DNA of 64,000 nucleotides from Podospora pseudocomata (taxonomy: Eukaryota > Ascomycota > Sordariomycetes > Sordariales > Podosporaceae). Below the pieces are notes generated by a model that made no database searches, was not told where the DNA came from, and saw nothing but the letters and a program-made list of their open reading frames with translations. Below, one piece after another: positions 42,911 through 53,924 of the stretch (the first letter of the stretch is position 1; every line of letters begins with the position of its first letter). The DNA is taken from positions 3,410,001 to 3,474,000 of the forward strand of contig NC_085888.1 of the NCBI RefSeq assembly GCF_035222375.1, written 5' to 3'. Both the position numbers and the translations under genes were made by a program.

Positions 42911-43534
42911 GGTTGGCGGTTTGTCTTGTCTGGTGGGACAAGGTAGAATGTCCGATGTTTGGTGGTTTTCAGAATTCGGGCGGAATTATTCATGTAGGTG
43001 CTAGGAGTTGAAGGTAACAGGATTGGGGTAAGATGTTGAATGCGGGCTCGCCACGATGTGCGAGGTTACCCATTGCCACGCCCGCATAGCTACTCAAGCC
43101 CGAAACGGGTGTACTTTCCTTCATGATGGACACAAGACTGCACAATGTAACTTTAGCTCCAGAAAAACAAGGGAGAGCGCAACAACTGCCTCAAATGATC
43201 GCTGTTTATACTTCCCAAGCTACTCGCTAACTGCTCCATACTGGATATCCTGCCTCCTTATTAGCCATGCTAGGGACTGTTTGGAGATATCAAACATCCA
43301 TTATATACCTATCCTAAAGGATAAATTGAAAAGCCTTGAGATATAGTTTTAAGTGTTTGAAAGATAAGGTGGTTAGGACCCCTCAAATGATGGGTTTAGT
43401 GCATACCTTACCTATGATTTTATTTGTAGACGCACCTGAGTATTGGTTGAATCAAAACAAGACATAAATTTTCAACGCTATCGGCTCAGTAAAGCATGCA
43501 TCATACGGTACAAAAGAAGCGAAATACAAAACCC
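42911..43534. other. intergenic, AT-rich, no gene seen
   Basis: 624 bp. The part at about 43230-43480 is clearly AT-richer than the flanks. No ORF is supported. Confidence 0.5.
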
Positions 43535-46500
43535 TCAATCTATGGCAACCGCTGCTACCCTCTCCACAACATCCTCCATAACCTCATCGTCTTCCTCATC
43601 ATCATAATCCTCATATTCCCTTCCATTGTACCATCCGCCGTGCTCCTCCGACATGTGGTTGTAAATCTCATGGCGATCCACCTCCTCGCCACACTTGAAG
43701 CACCAATGCGTATTGCAACCACTGACAACACACGTCATGTGATCACATCCAGAAGTCTTTTGTGTCCCTACACCACACCCTGGACATGGCTTGAAGTCAA
43801 ACACTTCGGCTGTGAGTGTGCAGTCCTCGCACTTCCAGTTCTCGACGTCGACTGGTGCTCCGGCGGCACAAACCCTTTCCATGTACCTCTTGGCTGAGCT
43901 GCAGGAGGAACACCAGGCGAAGATCCAGCTGCCGGCCTCCTCGACTGCATTCTTTAGCCCCTCCAAGTATCTCACACCCTCCGGCAACTTGACCTTCGTC
44001 GAAGGCTGTCTGCGGCAGAACGGGCAGCTGAGAGCAGCGACGTTGATGATCTTGCCGACTCGATTGATGCCGTACCACGAGTCAGCACAATCGCCGCAGA
44101 TCAGCTCGCCACATCCCTTCCGACCGCAGGCCAAACGGAGATCCTTCTTCTTGTGGTCGCTGAAGCAGAGAGAGCAAGTTCCAGCCTGGACCCGGCGCGA
44201 GTCGACCCATCCCTTCACGGCCTTGACAAGCTCATCAACATTGTGCACCTTCTTGCCTCGGGCCTTCAAAGCCACCTTGTCAGAAGCGGGCAAGACCTGC
44301 ACCTTGTCCGCAAAGTGCTCTCTTCCGTGGGCCAAATTGGAAACGATAAAGAACACCGACCTGCCACCGAAGACGACGTTAGCCGGGATCATATCGTCGT
44401 CATTCTTGACGAGCCAACCCTTGCCGTTCTCGTTGGCGAGCGTCCGAATGCTGAGCTCCTCCTCCTCGATACGATTCTTTTTGCCACCTTCGCAGGGAGC
44501 GCAGATGAATGAGCTCTCATCGAAGCCATCAGGCCGGTACTCGGCAGGCCATATCACCCTGTTGGCACAAATCGAACAGCTGACGCACGGCGCAGTGGTC
44601 AGTTGATCGTACTTGGAATCTGACTTCGAGACAAAGCTCCTCTGCCGACAGAACCAGCATTTAGGCCGTACGTTGAGCTGGTTGGGGAAGTAGACCACAT
44701 ACTGGGCCCGGCAGTCGTTCATGGAACATTCCACCCAGCTGATCTCGGTGGCGCCATTGTCGTCCTTGGAGATGTTATCGTGTACCATTCGATGGGCGCG
44801 CCCCCTGTCGGTATCTTCCCTGGCGCTGTGGCACAGACCACAGATTCCCTCGTCGCCCATGATGGTGACGGAGCGAGGAAACTGGCAAGACTTGCAGACA
44901 GCCACAGGGCCCATGTGAGCGCGTGCCTTCTCGGGCGTCCATCCTATTTTGGTAGGAACGATGGTGTCGAGATTCATCTCCAGAAGCTTGTAGCTCACCA
45001 AGCCCTCAAAGAGTTCGGCATCCTCCTTGCTGAGGACTGCACCTGGGCGCTTCTTGTTGGCCTCGAGCAAAAGGTTAAGACAGTTGGAGTTCCACGTCTC
45101 GGGAATATCAAGAGTGTTCCAGTTGTCCTTCATGAGGGAGAGCTCAGTAAATGCTGCCTCTTCCAGTGCCTTGATCCCCATCCTCAATGTGAGAGCAGCG
45201 ACCAGGGCGGCCGGACGGAGGGCCAGCATGGTACCAGGCAGCACAGTATGCAGCAAAATTCTCCAAAACATCCTCTTGCGCTCCGCCTTGGCCAAAGCGA
45301 GCGGAATCCGGGGGAGCTCAGCTTCGCCCAGATCTTGGACATGGGCTGGGAGGTCGTCTTTGGAAGCCACAAACGTGAGCCGGGTCAGGACCTTTCCAAG
45401 TCGGCGCAGAATCCTGTAATCGCAAGATCGACCAATCTCGAGTAGCTCGTCCCGAGTAAAGACCATATCTCGGCTGTCGTCGTCGTTCTCGCTCTTGCCG
45501 GCGAACCTGAGCGTTGGATCGAGAAACACGCAGGGGTACTTTTCACCATCTCCAACTTCTCTGATGATGCTGACAATTTCGCCCTTCATGTCGTACGACT
45601 CCTCCAGCCAGTTCTTCATCCGCGACTTTTGCTCGGCATCGGGTATCCTATCAACGTGGAAACCAAACTTGGTGATAAGTCCGTCTCTGACGGGGTTGGA
45701 CCGGTCGTTGCAGACTGATCTCCATAGAGTGCCGAACACAGGATTGAGGGCCATGACGGTCACATCTGTCTCGATGATCTCCTGCAGCTGAGCACACACC
45801 AGGGTCCGGTATTCTTCGTCATCCATGTATCTCTTTGCAAAGTCCTGGACCGCTCCACCGTTCCGGACATCGACAATCTTGGCGATGTCGCTCTCACTGA
45901 CCCAGGCATTCGTGAGATTGCACCTGAGAGCCTCGGTAACGTCCTTGTTCGCGGAAACAGGAAGCCACCTGTTTCCGTTGATATCCGTCTCAGACTCCAC
46001 CGTCTCGATGCCCTTCAGCGTCCCATACTGGTTCAAGTAGACCAGCTTCCGATCACCCCCCTGCCCCTTCTTCTCCGTGACAGCACCCAGCCAACCAAGC
46101 AAAATTCCCACCGTCAGCTGCGAAATATCTTCCGCCCTGGGCGACAAAGTGTCAAAACTGAAGCACCTCCCACCCGTGACCTGCGACAAGAACGAATACA
46201 TGGCCGCCACCCCCAGCCCAGCCCGGCTCTGGTCCACCCTGCACTTGTTCTTGAACGTCCTCGCCGTCACACAAAACACCTGCGCCCCGCTACGCCTGAG
46301 TTGCTCACAAGCCGAGACCCAATCCTTGAACTTCTCCCCGCCCTCCACCTTCCCCAACGCCGCCTGCTCCAGCTCCCAAGCCTTGTTATCCAATATCCTC
46401 AAGTGGGGCGACTCATCCGCATACCAAATCACCACCGTCTCCCTCTTGACCCCTTCCCTGGCATCTCTCCCCATGACTTCGCACGCCCAGTGCGCCCCCG

Positions 46501-46906
46501 TCTTGCCCGCCTCCGGCGTGGAGTAGCCCCCTTGGACCTTAAGACGTTGAACCCACCCGAGGAGGTCTTTCTTGTCCTGGTCTTGGCCGAACCACCCACT
46601 GAACTCGGTGACCCTCACGTGGTCGTTGACGTAGGCATGTTTCTCGGCCGACCACTCGACGCAGTCGTGGTCGCGGTAGGCGAGCACCCCGATGCGGGAG
46701 AAGGCGCCGGTGAGGGTGGAGATGCGGATGATGGACTGGAGGGAGGAGTGGAGGGAGACAAGGAAGGTGGTCATGGAGGCTGTGGCGTCGGTGATGATTA
46801 AGAGGTCATATTCGAGGCTGTTGGTGTTTTTGTTGTTGTTGTTGTTGTTGTTGTCGGTGGCTGCCGTCGCCGCTGCAGGCGTGGCAGTGTTGTGGACGGT
46901 AGCCAT
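43535..46906 (-). CDS. vWA-domain protein with C-terminal RING/IBR-like zinc region
   Basis: Single exon, 1123 residues from MATVHNTATPAA; an in-frame Met at 46933 is alternative. After an Asn-run, a von Willebrand A-like domain (about 30-270) opens with DLLIITDATASMTTFLVS; DATAS stands in the DxSxS MIDAS position. The centre is helical without a named domain. From about residue 680 Cys pairs recur (CKSCQFP, GLCHS, CWFCRQ, CSICAN), and the C-terminal 220 residues form RING/IBR-like modules: CSLCFSDHKKKD, LICGDCADSW, CPFCRR, WKCEDC, then CPGCGVGTQKTSGCDHMTC and HWCFKCGEEVD, as in the RING2 of RBR ubiquitin ligases. A ubiquitin-ligase role is inferred. The C-terminus is very acidic. Confidence 0.8.
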   Translation of the reverse strand: MATVHNTATPAAATAATDNNNNNNNKNTNSLEYDLLIITDATASMTTFLVSLHSSLQSIIRISTLTGAFSRIGVLAYRDHDCVEWSAEKHAYVNDHVRVTEFSGWFGQDQDKKDLLGWVQRLKVQGGYSTPEAGKTGAHWACEVMGRDAREGVKRETVVIWYADESPHLRILDNKAWELEQAALGKVEGGEKFKDWVSACEQLRRSGAQVFCVTARTFKNKCRVDQSRAGLGVAAMYSFLSQVTGGRCFSFDTLSPRAEDISQLTVGILLGWLGAVTEKKGQGGDRKLVYLNQYGTLKGIETVESETDINGNRWLPVSANKDVTEALRCNLTNAWVSESDIAKIVDVRNGGAVQDFAKRYMDDEEYRTLVCAQLQEIIETDVTVMALNPVFGTLWRSVCNDRSNPVRDGLITKFGFHVDRIPDAEQKSRMKNWLEESYDMKGEIVSIIREVGDGEKYPCVFLDPTLRFAGKSENDDDSRDMVFTRDELLEIGRSCDYRILRRLGKVLTRLTFVASKDDLPAHVQDLGEAELPRIPLALAKAERKRMFWRILLHTVLPGTMLALRPAALVAALTLRMGIKALEEAAFTELSLMKDNWNTLDIPETWNSNCLNLLLEANKKRPGAVLSKEDAELFEGLVSYKLLEMNLDTIVPTKIGWTPEKARAHMGPVAVCKSCQFPRSVTIMGDEGICGLCHSAREDTDRGRAHRMVHDNISKDDNGATEISWVECSMNDCRAQYVVYFPNQLNVRPKCWFCRQRSFVSKSDSKYDQLTTAPCVSCSICANRVIWPAEYRPDGFDESSFICAPCEGGKKNRIEEEELSIRTLANENGKGWLVKNDDDMIPANVVFGGRSVFFIVSNLAHGREHFADKVQVLPASDKVALKARGKKVHNVDELVKAVKGWVDSRRVQAGTCSLCFSDHKKKDLRLACGRKGCGELICGDCADSWYGINRVGKIINVAALSCPFCRRQPSTKVKLPEGVRYLEGLKNAVEEAGSWIFAWCSSCSSAKRYMERVCAAGAPVDVENWKCEDCTLTAEVFDFKPCPGCGVGTQKTSGCDHMTCVVSGCNTHWCFKCGEEVDRHEIYNHMSEEHGGWYNGREYEDYDDEEDDEVMEDVVERVAAVAID

Positions 46907-47553
46907 TGTGGACGTTGGGATAAAACGAAGCAAGAGAAGAAAGAAGAAGGAGAGGAGGTGGGATTCTTATGATTTATCCATCTAGGACCTATCTACAGAG
47001 ACGTGATGCGTGTGACGGGTGCCCCCGACCCCGGGCCACCTCATTCGGCGAGGACAGTGAGGACGGCAGGCGCCAACAGGCCGGGTGAGTCAAAATAAGC
47101 GTTGCTCCCCGGCCACGGCAGCGCTGACAGTGCCGCCCGAGCACATCGCCAAGACCGCCGTGGTAGGGTGCTTCAGGGGCTTTAGCGCTTACACGCCAGG
47201 CTTGACACAAAGTCCATGAAGACCATGACCATGACTGGGCATCCAAGGTAGGTAGGCAATGTCGAGTGCACAGTGCGGCCATGGACGTAGAGGTTAGCAA
47301 CGCAACAGATGCGTTGGAAATATCTTGAATTAAGCTAAGATCATGTAGTAGGTGGCATGCATTGCGTCCGAACGCCCAGAATATGCCACGGATGCAGGTA
47401 TGTACGTCTAGAAAGTAGTAAAATGGTATCTAAAGAGACAAAAGGAATGAAAAGAAAAAGAATCCAATGGAACTCGTTACCAAAACTCGTTGAACAAAAC
47501 ACTAGGTATCCTCCCAAATTTGCAGAATGCCCTGTTGCACCATCATGACGTGG
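46907..47553. other. intergenic, no gene seen
   Basis: 647 bp between the 5' end of the vWA gene and the 3' end of the rhodopsin-domain gene. It includes GGTAGGTA motifs near 47250; no ORF supported. Confidence 0.5.
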
Positions 47554-48921
47554 TTAGTCTGCTGACTGCTTGAAATCCGTGTGCACCCTGATTCCCTTCA
47601 AGGGAACCTCGTCTCCACTCATGCTCTCACTGTCCCCCTGTTTCCCTGGTCGACTCGTTACCGTATAAGCATAGCCATGATCCGGCCGCAACCCAGTATC
47701 GTCGCGCGTGAGCGTCGCCGTCCTTCCAGTGTCGAGTGCCGTCTCGCTGATATTCGAGTCGTCGGGCAGACGGTAAAAGGCTCTGTCGCCGTCTTTTCGC
47801 AGCTCGCCGCCAGACTCAGTCCGGTCGCTGACTGACCCCGTCGACTTCATGTTGCCTCCACCAGTGCCGCCGAAGTTGTTCTTGGAGGAAAAGCCGTTCT
47901 TGCTTCCGCTGCCGCTGCCGCCTGTGATGAGGGTTCCCGAGATGCCCATCCTTGTCAAGATCAGGCTCATGATGGGGGCGAGGGTGGGCAGGTTTGCCGA
48001 GATGATGCCTGCAGACATTTCGATGGCGGTCCAGCCGACAGTCGGTGCGAGGGAGTACGATGGGTCGTCGTTGGTGTAGGTGAAAAGCACCGTGGTTCGG
48101 TACGCCGAGGCAAAAACGACGCTGGGGTTGAGATTGAGGTTAGGGAATGGCACGGGAAGCCTGGCAAGCGGAGGGCTGGAAAACTCACAAGAAACCCAAG
48201 CAGAAAGCCACCGTCACACCAATCTTTTCAGACTGCCGCAGCTGCAACTTCCACACCTGAGGGATAGGCAGCACGAGAATGGCAATGTCAGACACGATGG
48301 TGGAGATGGCATTGGCGATCCACGTCCCAACCTGGTTGATGCAGCGGCCTGGCAGGTGTGGATACCACAGCTTTTCGACAGGAACGCAGATGAAGATGAA
48401 GAGGAAGGTGATGGTGATGACCCAGGCGATAATGAAGGCGCTGATGCCCCAGGCCATCTTCTTGAAGTAAGGGAAGCGAAAGATGCGGTAGTACATGAAG
48501 AGAATGGCCATCTTGGTGAAGACGAGGTTAAAGGCGTATAAAATCTCGGCGACGACGAGGAACTTGGCCATGAGGACAATCTTTTCCATGGGCACTTTGT
48601 CGGCGTGAATGCCCATGCCGGCCGAATACATGGCAAAGATGAAGCCAACCGTGACAAAGTTCCATAACTGCCAGCCGGGACTTGTTAGAAATTGTAAAAG
48701 ACATGAGCGGCGCTGGCACAAACCTGAGAAAATAAAATCATCCAGTCATCCCACCACAGCTTTTGGGCCTTGATATATCGAGCCCAGAGGCGCAGGAGGA
48801 CTGAGACGGTGGAAAGAACCGTGACCGACACGACGGTAGCGAGAGTCCATGGCTGCAGGTTGTCAGGGTCGTAACCCGGGATGCCGGGCAGGACGGACTT
48901 GGAATCATCGGAATCTGCCAT
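47554..48921 (-). CDS. fungal rhodopsin-domain (Pth11-related) integral membrane protein
   Basis: Three exons in transcript order, 48724-48921, 48189-48667 and 47554-48121, give 414 residues. The layout is a short N-terminus, seven transmembrane helices, and a long Ser/Gly/Asp-rich cytosolic tail. Family marks include LRLWARYIKAQKLWWDDWMI in the first loop, FKKMAWG, FICVPVEKLWYPHLPGRCI and LPIPQVWKLQL. These match the fungal rhodopsin-domain family (formerly grouped with Pth11-like GPCRs). There is no N-terminal CFEM domain. Junctions: FSQ/LWNF (phase 0) and CLGF/FVVFASAYR (phase 2), both short GT-AG introns. The ligand is unknown, and members are not proven receptors. Confidence 0.87.
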
Positions 48922-50949
48922 GACTGGGAAGTGGTGACGCGATGTCAGAAAACCTGGGGAAGAGAATAATGAGAGACTCCAGGTTTTGAGGATTCTGGGC
49001 GGCACAAAAACATGGTCGCGGCGTTTTTGAGTGTCAGGGGAAGTTTTGCTTTTGGGGGATGGGCAAGGGATTTGATGGGCATCGTGAGGTGCGCAGGTTG
49101 TATTGGACTCCTGTCGATCAACTGCATAAGAGGCTAGTTCCCATTCGTAACATATTTTCTTCTGCTTCAGTTTCCTCACCCCACGCTAATCATTGTTCGC
49201 ACCTTTTGATTTGATCATTCGTTTTTAGGGTGGACTCGACATCCCGGGGACCCTACCTAAAGCCGGGACGGGGCCGGGGGGGCAGCTCCCCGCAAGCCGG
49301 TTCGGTCTAGTCTCGGGTGTCGGTGTGGGAGGGAAGGTAGGTGGAGAAACGCTAACAAAAATTCCTCTCAAGTTGTTCATTGCGCGCAGAAATGGGAGGA
49401 TGGCTGTTATGCAACTTGCATTCGAGCTGGGTTCGGCCCATGCATATACCTAGGTAGGTATGGATGCATGTGCGGGAAACGCACCATGGCCACACTACCT
49501 TGCAATTCTCTCATAGCCACTGAGTATCTAGGTATCTTAGGTGCTTAGGTAAATATTCCGTATATTTTGATGTCAGAATACCATCATCCATTGAAGAAGC
49601 CGACGTTTGTTTCGTGGGGTACCTAGCTAAGGCTTCATTGGTGGGCCACTGATCGGCATCGGCCGACTGGTGGACTGAGGCGACTGGCGAAGGATTTGCT
49701 CACTTTACCTAGCCAGGCATAGTGTCACGTTTAGGAAATCACGGGCAAAGTGTCAGTGTCAGAGAAAACAAATCTGCATCAAAGGCGTGAAGATCTTGAC
49801 ACAATTGAAGATACCGTGTGACATAACAACATTGGGACCTCGATATCCTTTTACTAAAGTGATACCAGTGGTTCAATCTTGCTGTCTTGATGGGTAAGGA
49901 AGGTAAAGGTCGACATAAGACCCCTGTGGCGAACTCGGTAATTGTGTGATTCTGGACCGCATCCGCGCTGAGCAAAAAACCGAACCAACTGCTGACGTAA
50001 GTAACGAGTTGAGCAGATGGCGAAGGGATCATGAATCAACGCCGTGACCCTGAATCTGCCCTTATCGGAGATCTATCCGCAAGTAAGGGGGTGAGTCTCT
50101 TCAAATGATACCTACTGACACCCATTTTCCTGCACCTTCGCACTGCCCATCAAAGGTGTGCTGTATAATGTCCCTCTGCTGATATACCTTCTACCGTCTC
50201 AGCGCCTCGACCCTCGGCGACAGCTTTACCCCTATGCCCAAGTTCGCCACTGGTAGGTGTCCTAGTGAAGGTATTAAGTGCGATTGCCACAGTCTTGGCA
50301 GGTACTCATTCTCGACCATGAGTTCGGCATCGAGCCGCCGAGCCTTCCAGACAGGCGTGCTAGGGAGAGTAATACAATAAGAAACATGCTTGATAAAACG
50401 CCAGTATCCAAGTGTTTGTTTGGACGACGTCTAGGGATCTACGGCCACATACTTGTCGAGAAGTTGCCTGGTAGCCGCGGCTGCCCCAATATTCCACGTC
50501 TCGTCGCTCTCCGAGACTGTGACCCAACACCCTGCCGTATCTCTTCCCGTAGCCACAATTTGCAACTTTCCATCAACATCGGCCAACCCAAAGGACTGCT
50601 CCGACATGGTGTATTTATCAAACTATCCCATCTGGTCGTAGTATGCCATGCTACTCAACACTGTAATCAGGCTCTGCAGGCAGAGGCTCTTGATCCACCC
50701 CCCTTCAAAGTTTCCTGAACTGAAAGTTGATTTTCTGAATCCCTTCCTTCACGGGGAAATGTGCCAAGCAAGTAAAAGGGACAGGCTCGTGACATCGAAC
50801 CTCATTGCCCCCCATTCTCCGTCGCCCTTCTTGTCCACGTCCCACCCGTATCAACAAGCCGCGATATGATCCTCTCCAATGTAGACGGATCAGCCACCTC
50901 CCCGTTACACTTCACCCCTACTCCTGAGCCGATATTCGGTTCAAAGTCT
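48922..50949. other. intergenic, possible decayed coding remnants
   Basis: About 2 kb. The first part is the promoter of the rhodopsin-domain gene, with ACCTA/AGGTA motifs around 49450-49560. On the minus strand at about 50433-50611 a 59-codon frame (from MSEQSFGLADVDGKLQIVAT) looks protein-like, but has no start context or partner exon. It may be a remnant of another gene. Confidence 0.4.
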
Positions 50950-52451
50950 TCACAGTTCGCTCTCGGTATCGGATCCTGAAACTGAAACGAAGTGTCCATC
51001 TTCCTCATCAGCCCAAGTATCATGCACGAATTCGTATGCATCTCTATCGACATAGACAAACTTGGCGTCAATACCTTGTCGACTAGCCAAGCTCTTGAGC
51101 TCCCATCCCATCTGTATTGACTCGGATCAAGCATCATCGAAGAGAAGATCTTCCGATGTTTCGGAGTGCCCCAAATCGAGGAGAAGCTTTCGAAATTTTG
51201 GTTGGGTTTCTGACACTGTTGACAGCCAACGAATAATGATGCGCATGAGGGCTCTCTGGTTCCAGGACATCCCCGGCCAGTGATCGTATACATCGCCATA
51301 GCCCACCAATAGATCTCCCTCCCGGCGCCAACGTTTCGAGATTGCATGGGAGACAGGTACCCAAGATTTCGGCTCCTTTGGCAATCTCGGGTGCTTTCAA
51401 CCCGAACCAAAAACGCGAGTGGAATCGCAAGAGTCTTGAGTTGGTCGAAGGTGCCAAGCGCCATTGCACCCACGACCTTGGTTGGGACCGGGCCAGTGCC
51501 AGGCCATCCGTCCACGCTACCGTTGGAAGTCCCAATGTTGAGCTCGGTCAACGTATCTCTGACTTGCAGCAGGGCATTCATCGCGATATTCAAGTCAAAA
51601 ACAGGCGTGTTGTGTTCAGCCTCCCCTGGCCACTCATCATGAAAGTACGGGTCGAATTCCCATTCACACCAGAGTGTTTTCAGGCGAGGTGTGGCGGCAA
51701 ACAACTCGGGTAGGTGAAGCTCTCTGAATGACCGTATTTTGAGACAGGTGATGTGTTGATGGCGGTGCGACCGTGGGCCATACCAGATGCGGACTTGGGT
51801 TTGCTCCTCTGGTGGGGTTGTTCAGGAAAACCTCGAGGAGAGGTAAAAGAATGGGAGGACGTCTTCAGTGTGCCGCACGTGAGGTTCATCATGGACATGT
51901 AGGAGAGTAACGGTCTTGAGATGTTGCAATATCTTTTCGTCGGCTTGGACCAGTTCTGGACTGCAGAGCACAGTTTGCACAGGGCTTATGCATACGCTGT
52001 CCCTCTAAAGTTATTGTAGAGGCTTAGATGCTCGAGGCGCGGTAGAAGCGTGAGAAGGAGGGCCAGATGAGAATCCGTCAACCCATCGGGCTCCTTTTGA
52101 ATCCACTCGCTGTACCAAGGCATATGCCTCCAACAGCTTTGCACAAAATCGAGTATGACCTCAAGAGGTCCCTCATCGATCCACCCCTCGAAACGCTCAT
52201 AGTCGAGGGCGTATGTAGAGGGCAAGATCCGGCCTTGATACCACAGTCCGTAAGAGTAAGACGGTGCGGGCGGCTTGTCTTCCCCCAAACCTTGCTATCT
52301 TTTCCCTGTCATCAAGGCGTATTTTGGCGTACAGATAGGACTGTGTCAGACCAAGCAGGCGCGGATGTGTGAGGCAGACCGCATGCAAGTCACATCGGTC
52401 AAGATAGTAGAGAACCGATGCAAATTTTCGTCGCAGCATATGAGGAAACGA
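50950..52451 (-). pseudogene. decayed F-box gene
   Basis: Fragments in successive frames read as one fungal F-box protein: near 52330-52430 VLYYLDRCDLHAVCLTHPRL and QSYLYAKIRL, the usual F-box ending; then YERFEGWIDEGPLEVILDFV and LALLLTLLPRLEHLSLYNNF; then TPRLKTLWCEWEFDPYF and TLTELNIGTSNGSVDGWPGT; and a terminal acidic part VYVDRDAYEFVHDTWADEED. The pieces lie in different registers, with at least four frame changes or stops (near 52210, 51965, 51410 and 51133), and no plausible introns join them. The F-box N-terminal LP motif is itself eroded. It is a host gene in decay, perhaps recent given how readable it is; sequencing error is less likely with so many breaks. Confidence 0.7.
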
Positions 52452-52670
52452 CTGAAAGGTGGTGGGTTATTCGACTCCATAGTAACTTTTCAAGCTTTTG
52501 GGACAGAAGATGATGGCTTGCAAAACTTAGTCGATACCTACGTGGGTGTTTTTGTCACATCAATAGTGGGGTCATCCCGATAAGACAAAGGTATATTATA
52601 TGTATGATCTGTCTTGAATTCATGGCGATGAACATGAGGATTCTACATCATATCAACACCCCTTCAGACC

Positions 52671-53732
52671 TCAGATAATATTCTTCAACTCCTGACCTCC
52701 CAAGAATTTCCTCAGGTTCTCCACAATCAACTCCTCAGCACCCTGTGGCCGCCCACCAGCCGCATGTGGCGACAGAATCAAATTCTTGGCACCATACAAT
52801 TTGTTGCCCTCTGGTAACGGTTCAGTCTCAAACACATCCAACGCCGCTCCCCCAATCTGTTCCCCTTCCAAAGCCTCGAACAACGCATCCTCGTCAATCG
52901 ACGTTCCTCTCCCCACATTCACCACCCACGCATGGTTTGGCAAGTACCCCAGCCTCTCCCTGTTCAAAGCATGTTTCGTCGAGGCATCCCCCGGCAGAAT
53001 CATCACCAATGCATCCGTCTCTTTCAAGATGTCCTCCAACGAGTCCTCACCAAACACCTCAATCCCATCCCTCACTCCCTTGCTCCTCGCCAGCCCCTTG
53101 ACAGTCGCGCCCAAAGCCACAAGATGCGGTGTCAGTGACTTGGCAATGTTGCCGAATCCCCAAATTGTTACTCTGGCATCTCTCAGTGTTCTGAAGGTAC
53201 CCTTCTCCCGATCTGGCTGCGGACCACCAAGGTGACCAGGCCACTTCCCTTGCAGTTGGTAATCCCTCATCTCGTAGAACCTTCTCGCGGCATTGAGCAA
53301 CAAGCCCAGGGCGTGTTCGGCAACCGTCCTGTCGTGCAGCCCAGAGCCGGTGGTGATCTTGACCTTGGAGGCGTCAAACCCGGCCGAGAGGACGTCATTG
53401 GGACCGGCAGCGAGGGACTGGATCCATTTCAGGTCCTTGAGGTTCTTGACCGCGTAGGTGAGATTGTCTTTGGAGTTGGCCCAGGTGACTAGGATCTCGG
53501 CGTCATGGTGCTCGGAGGGGAGAGTGGGGGATTTGACATCGTAGGGGTGGAGGGTGAGGGTGGGGAAGCCGGTTATTTTGGCGGGGTCGAGTACCAAGGA
53601 AGTTGGATAGAGGAGCTTCATGTTTGCTGGGGAGGAGGGAGAGAAGGCTCTGGTTTTGGTTATAGATGCAAGTGATGGTTGGGCAGAGGATTTGAAGATG
53701 TAGAAGCTGGGACGAAGAGGCAGCTGGAGCAT
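52671..53732 (-). CDS. D-isomer-specific 2-hydroxyacid dehydrogenase
   Basis: Single exon. From Met at 53732 it has 353 residues; a Met at 53621 gives the catalytic domain alone (316). The first 37 residues (MLQLPLRPSFYIFKSSAQPS onward) are basic and lack acids, like a mitochondrial presequence, so two start sites could give two locations. The NAD-binding motif is WGFGNIAKSL. Catalytic residues of the family are present: R275 (VGRGTSID), E302 (DVFETEPL) and H323 (LSPHAAGG) in the 353-residue numbering. It would interconvert 2-oxoacids and D-2-hydroxyacids with NAD(P)H; substrate unknown. The flavin-reductase-like gene lies upstream on the same strand. Confidence 0.88.
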   Translation of the reverse strand: MLQLPLRPSFYIFKSSAQPSLASITKTRAFSPSSPANMKLLYPTSLVLDPAKITGFPTLTLHPYDVKSPTLPSEHHDAEILVTWANSKDNLTYAVKNLKDLKWIQSLAAGPNDVLSAGFDASKVKITTGSGLHDRTVAEHALGLLLNAARRFYEMRDYQLQGKWPGHLGGPQPDREKGTFRTLRDARVTIWGFGNIAKSLTPHLVALGATVKGLARSKGVRDGIEVFGEDSLEDILKETDALVMILPGDASTKHALNRERLGYLPNHAWVVNVGRGTSIDEDALFEALEGEQIGGAALDVFETEPLPEGNKLYGAKNLILSPHAAGGRPQGAEELIVENLRKFLGGQELKNII

Positions 53733-53924
53733 TAGGTAGACTGAAACTAGAAGTCGATGATGACTGAGCTTCCCAAATGTCGTGAGTGAGGGGTCGATGT
53801 TGCCAAACAAATCATTGGCGGCCGTTACCAGTGGGACGTGTGGAGCTTGCCGGCCGGTGTCGGAGCCGGAGCGGAGTCGGGATTTCGGCAGTGGAAGGGT
53901 TCTGGAATCCGGGGAAAGTGGCAT

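Noticed and set aside
50433-50611. 59-codon minus-strand frame upstream of the decayed F-box gene
   Set aside because: Protein-like composition but preceded by a stop and lacking partner exons or a recognised family; noted only as a possible remnant.
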